DNA from: Membranipora membranacea
Lineage: Eukaryota; Bryozoa; Gymnolaemata; Cheilostomatida; Membraniporidae
Length of the DNA: 64,000 bases
Direction of reading: 5' to 3'
Assembly: GCA_914767715.1 (NCBI GenBank)
Contig: OU612074.1
Span: 13,132,062 to 13,196,061, forward strand
Both the position numbers and the translations under genes were made by a program. The notes under the pieces were generated by a model, which saw only the letters and a program-made list of their open reading frames with translations, was not told the origin of the DNA and searched no databases. Below are positions 61,458-64,000 of the stretch, piece by piece. The number at the start of each line of letters is the position of its first letter. The first letter of the stretch is position 1.

Positions 61458-62043
61458 CTAGTTGGTAGGGTTGACTAGAGCCTCAGCTATTATTGTTGTT
61501 GCGTCAGTAGACATATTATCTGTACTGCTGTTTATCAGCCTTGCTGTCCACTGTACAGAGTATTTAGCTAGCTTGACAGGCCAAGGCTCCTCATATTCTG
61601 AGCTTGCATCAGCCATAGAACTCAGTGTCCGCGACGTTCTCACTGTAATCAAAATATTAGAAATAAATACAGAGGATCGATTTGTAAGGAATATCTTTTA
61701 CATGATTCGTGGAGCTTTTAATTTAGATCGAAATTAGACATAGTAAAGCTGATTCTGATTTGCTAAGCTTACAATCCACAGACAACCACCACCAGTTAGT
61801 AACAATTTCATACATTCCTATTTCAATACCATTCAAAATTTTATGCCAAACAACAATGTGTAATTTTAATTTTTGTAAAAAGTTTTGAAAATAACAAGAT
61901 ATCTTACTGTCAGATGTAATATAAGAGTTTTCTCCTCCTAAACCACCACCTGACATATGGCTAGCAGGGGTGGATGAACTGAGAGAGTAAGAGCTGAGGG
62001 GTAACCAGTCACCAAAAAAGACGGCAAAACATAATACCATCAC
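61458..62043 (-). CDS. CREB3/OASIS-like bZIP membrane factor, 3' end
   Basis: Two exons, 62043-61908 (acceptor TGTGTTACAG, donor GTAAGAT) and 61642-61458 (acceptor GATTACAG), phase 1 join, 106 codons to TAG. The first encodes a membrane segment VMVLCFAVFFGDWLPLSSYS. Similar MVVLCFA-type segments followed by a Ser/Pro-rich luminal part are characteristic of CREB3-family ER factors, which are cut in this membrane and release their bZIP part. The rest is a polar luminal tail with RTSRTL, two possible N-glycosylation sites (NSST, NMST) and a short end. The bZIP exon is not seen between 62044 and 64000, so the gene is partial here. The identification rests on one short segment; another type I or II membrane protein remains possible. 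Confidence 0.5.
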
Positions 62044-64000
62044 CTGTAACACACAAAACATGACAAGCTGAAAATCATCCTGCAAAATTTTGTTTCTACT
62101 TTGTCTGACGCTTCTTATGTTCACCTATTGTCATAGACACAACCAACCCTCCAAAACTGCATATGTTTTTCTAGGGTGGGAAGACCATATATTACAACAA
62201 TAAGCCTTAAACACTTGAAGATGACGATAATGTATTTCACTCTGTTGAAAGCAGGTTTATTCTGTACAGGCACACATATCTTCATAGAATGACGTAGCTG
62301 AGGCCGGCATTCCCTAAAAGTGTTTAGATGCATGTTCTATGATGACCTTACTGACAATGACCACTCGACACCCTGATGATGACACCTTGTAATTCAATCA
62401 TCCAAAGATGATCACTTAACAAATACAAACAGACAAGCATTCTCAATCACCACCCTCTACTGTTTGATGAAATCACAGTCCACCTCTCTGCCGTGAGCAG
62501 ATTGAGTTAGGCGGGATCAGCTAACATAGTTTGTATAAGAGATTATCCATCTTGAACACTGGAGGAGATTCACTATTGAGCACTTTTAGGGTGGGGCTCT
62601 ACTCAAACAATCAGTGTACACACATACATAGGGCTTTATATAGTCTGTCAGTGTCAATACAACACAATCAGATACAGCCTGCGGGTTTTCACTGTCCCAG
62701 CGGGTAATTAAGTCTAATTGAGTTTAATTTAGGAATTGTGATGCAAAAGCTATCATGTGCTGTTGTAAACCACCAATACTGGAACCAGGTAAATAAGGTT
62801 ATGATGATAAAACTTAGCACAGACAGGACCGCCATACATTAGATCTAAGCACTGCCAAAAAAATTTACTTAGCATTATTATTGTATCTCTGCTTACTATT
62901 ATGTTGTAATGTTTGAAAAGATCAATTAGTAAGGATATGTTTGCGGATGACTACATGAATCAGAATCAGAAGAGCAGCACTGTAAGTTACGGTCACACAA
63001 CATCCTACATGGAATATCCTTATCTATCGATATTTATGTAAAAACCAAGTCTTTTATAGTGATAAAATCGTCTGATGTAGAAATATTCCTTGTCCACCAT
63101 TAATAATTAACATCCTGTGACAGCACACAGTTAGGGTGTTAAACACATATTCTCACCACCCTATAAGATGGAAACCGGTGTAGTCGGCAGATAGCCATAC
63201 ACTTATCATCACATGGCGGTTAGCAATATGCCTGCTCTCAGATGTTACAAGGCACCGAGTGGGCTGCGTATACCACTAAACATGAAGGAAGTACCGCTAG
63301 GGTCGTTAATCATTAACAAAGTCTGTAACATGGTGTGTGAATTATCAGAACTAGGCTCCATGCTGGCTCGTTCAGCACCATGGTATATGCTGGGTGCTGG
63401 GCTTGCTAGTTAATATGAACTTTTGGACTGAGATGTGAATCACGTCGCATACATCAATAGGTGGGCCCTTGACTAGTAAATACTGCTCTAAATCCGGGTC
63501 TTGCCCACGTCAGAGCCATTGTGTGACACATTCAGACAGGCATCTTAAACCCTTCATAATTACTGATCTTATATTGAAGGCAATAAACCTTGGAATGGTC
63601 AATAACCTTGCCGATGGTCTTTTTTGCTGATTGCAGCCAGGATAACGAATGTAGCATGTACATAGTTAGTAGGCCCTGTAGAGATTTTGAGAGTTTCCAT
63701 GATAACCAATATCCCTCTTGAGCGCTGCACCGTAACAACATGTAAAGCTTTGAGAGACTATGCACTATAAACCCACTAAAGACACACATAATATATATAA
63801 GTTCCATCACCATTGCAGTTGGTAAAAGCTGAACACAGCTGAGCAGAGTGATTCATGAAGAGAAGATGTTGGGGTCTTTCAGATTTGCTTATTTGGTACT
63901 AAGTGCATATACTTGTATAGTTTTGTAATGTGAAGCTATCGCCGACTGAAAGACCCCAGACATGACAGACCCCAGACATGACAGACTATCTGTGCTTCCT
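62044..64000. other. Probably 5' intron of the CREB3-like gene; no exon found
   Basis: I looked on the minus strand for a basic region and leucine zipper and saw none. Short ORFs (62121-62333, 63213-63413, 63532-63813) have no recognisable domain. Confidence 0.4.
63869..63958. repeat. Small hairpin repeat with GGGGTCTTTCAG ends
   Basis: TTGGGGTCTTTCAGATTTGC is opposed by GCCGACTGAAAGACCCCAG; about 90 bp. The end sequence resembles the MITEs at 24680 and 49617 but the interior differs. A direct repeat, AGACCCCAGACATGAC, follows at 63951-63982. Confidence 0.6.

Noticed and set aside
61462-61737. Plus-strand ORF with a hydrophobic stretch
   Set aside because: The antisense reading has phase-matched splice sites, a stop and a polyA signal, so the plus-strand helix is a shadow.

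Overview
The window is nuclear DNA of an invertebrate animal. Genes are cut into short exons with GT-AG splice sites whose phases match across introns. The DNA is AT-rich, with many microsatellites, fold-back elements, tRNA-derived SINE-like repeats and decayed LINEs. C-type lectin receptors, PEX7, a CREB3-like bZIP-membrane tail and a Mutator/YqaJ gene fit a non-vertebrate metazoan, possibly a sponge or another early-branching marine animal. The species cannot be read from the sequence alone.

Layout: 1-10 kb is gene-poor and holds dispersed repeats, an 18-bp minisatellite and a 2.36-kb element with about 400-bp terminal inverted repeats. 10.2-15.0 kb (minus strand) holds a decayed, multi-exon Mutator-like transposase plus YqaJ nuclease gene, flanked by an exact 29-bp inverted repeat. 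15.2-29.3 kb (plus) holds two tandem paralogous genes, each with eight exons of matching phase. Each encodes a signal peptide, one C-type lectin domain, a stalk, one membrane helix and a cytoplasmic tail with an NPxY/NPLY-type motif. They differ mainly in the stalk (54 residues against a 325-residue threonine-rich mucin).

31.99-36.37 kb and about 42.0-46.74 kb are two copies of one segmental duplication. The right copy is part of the working PEX7 gene (eight exons, 41934-51710, 318 aa). The left copy carries broken PEX7 exons 1 and 2. Each copy also holds, antisense, a pair of exons for a small membrane protein. Comparing the copies exposes two insertions with an empty site in the partner: a 330-bp repeat in the left copy and a 5'-truncated LINE in the right copy. 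Between the copies, an inverted repeat (36.37-39.0 kb) carries two copies of a lectin-receptor membrane exon.

47.9-50.6 kb has SINE-like repeats whose head is a tyrosine tRNA that still carries its intron; one head is preceded by a fourfold 27-bp repeat. 52.7-53.6 kb is a short ankyrin-repeat gene (plus), 54.3-58.3 kb a seven-exon RWD-like plus RING-like gene (minus), and 61.4-62.0 kb the last two exons of a gene resembling the CREB3/OASIS bZIP-membrane family (minus), whose 5' part was not found.

The genes do not form an obvious pathway. The two lectin receptors are one functional group (cell-surface recognition with endocytosis- or adaptor-type tails). PEX7 (peroxisomal PTS2 import), the ankyrin, RWD/RING and CREB3-like genes look like ordinary neighbours. 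Everything here comes from reading the sequence: splice sites were placed by eye using phase and paralogue comparison, with no transcript or database evidence.
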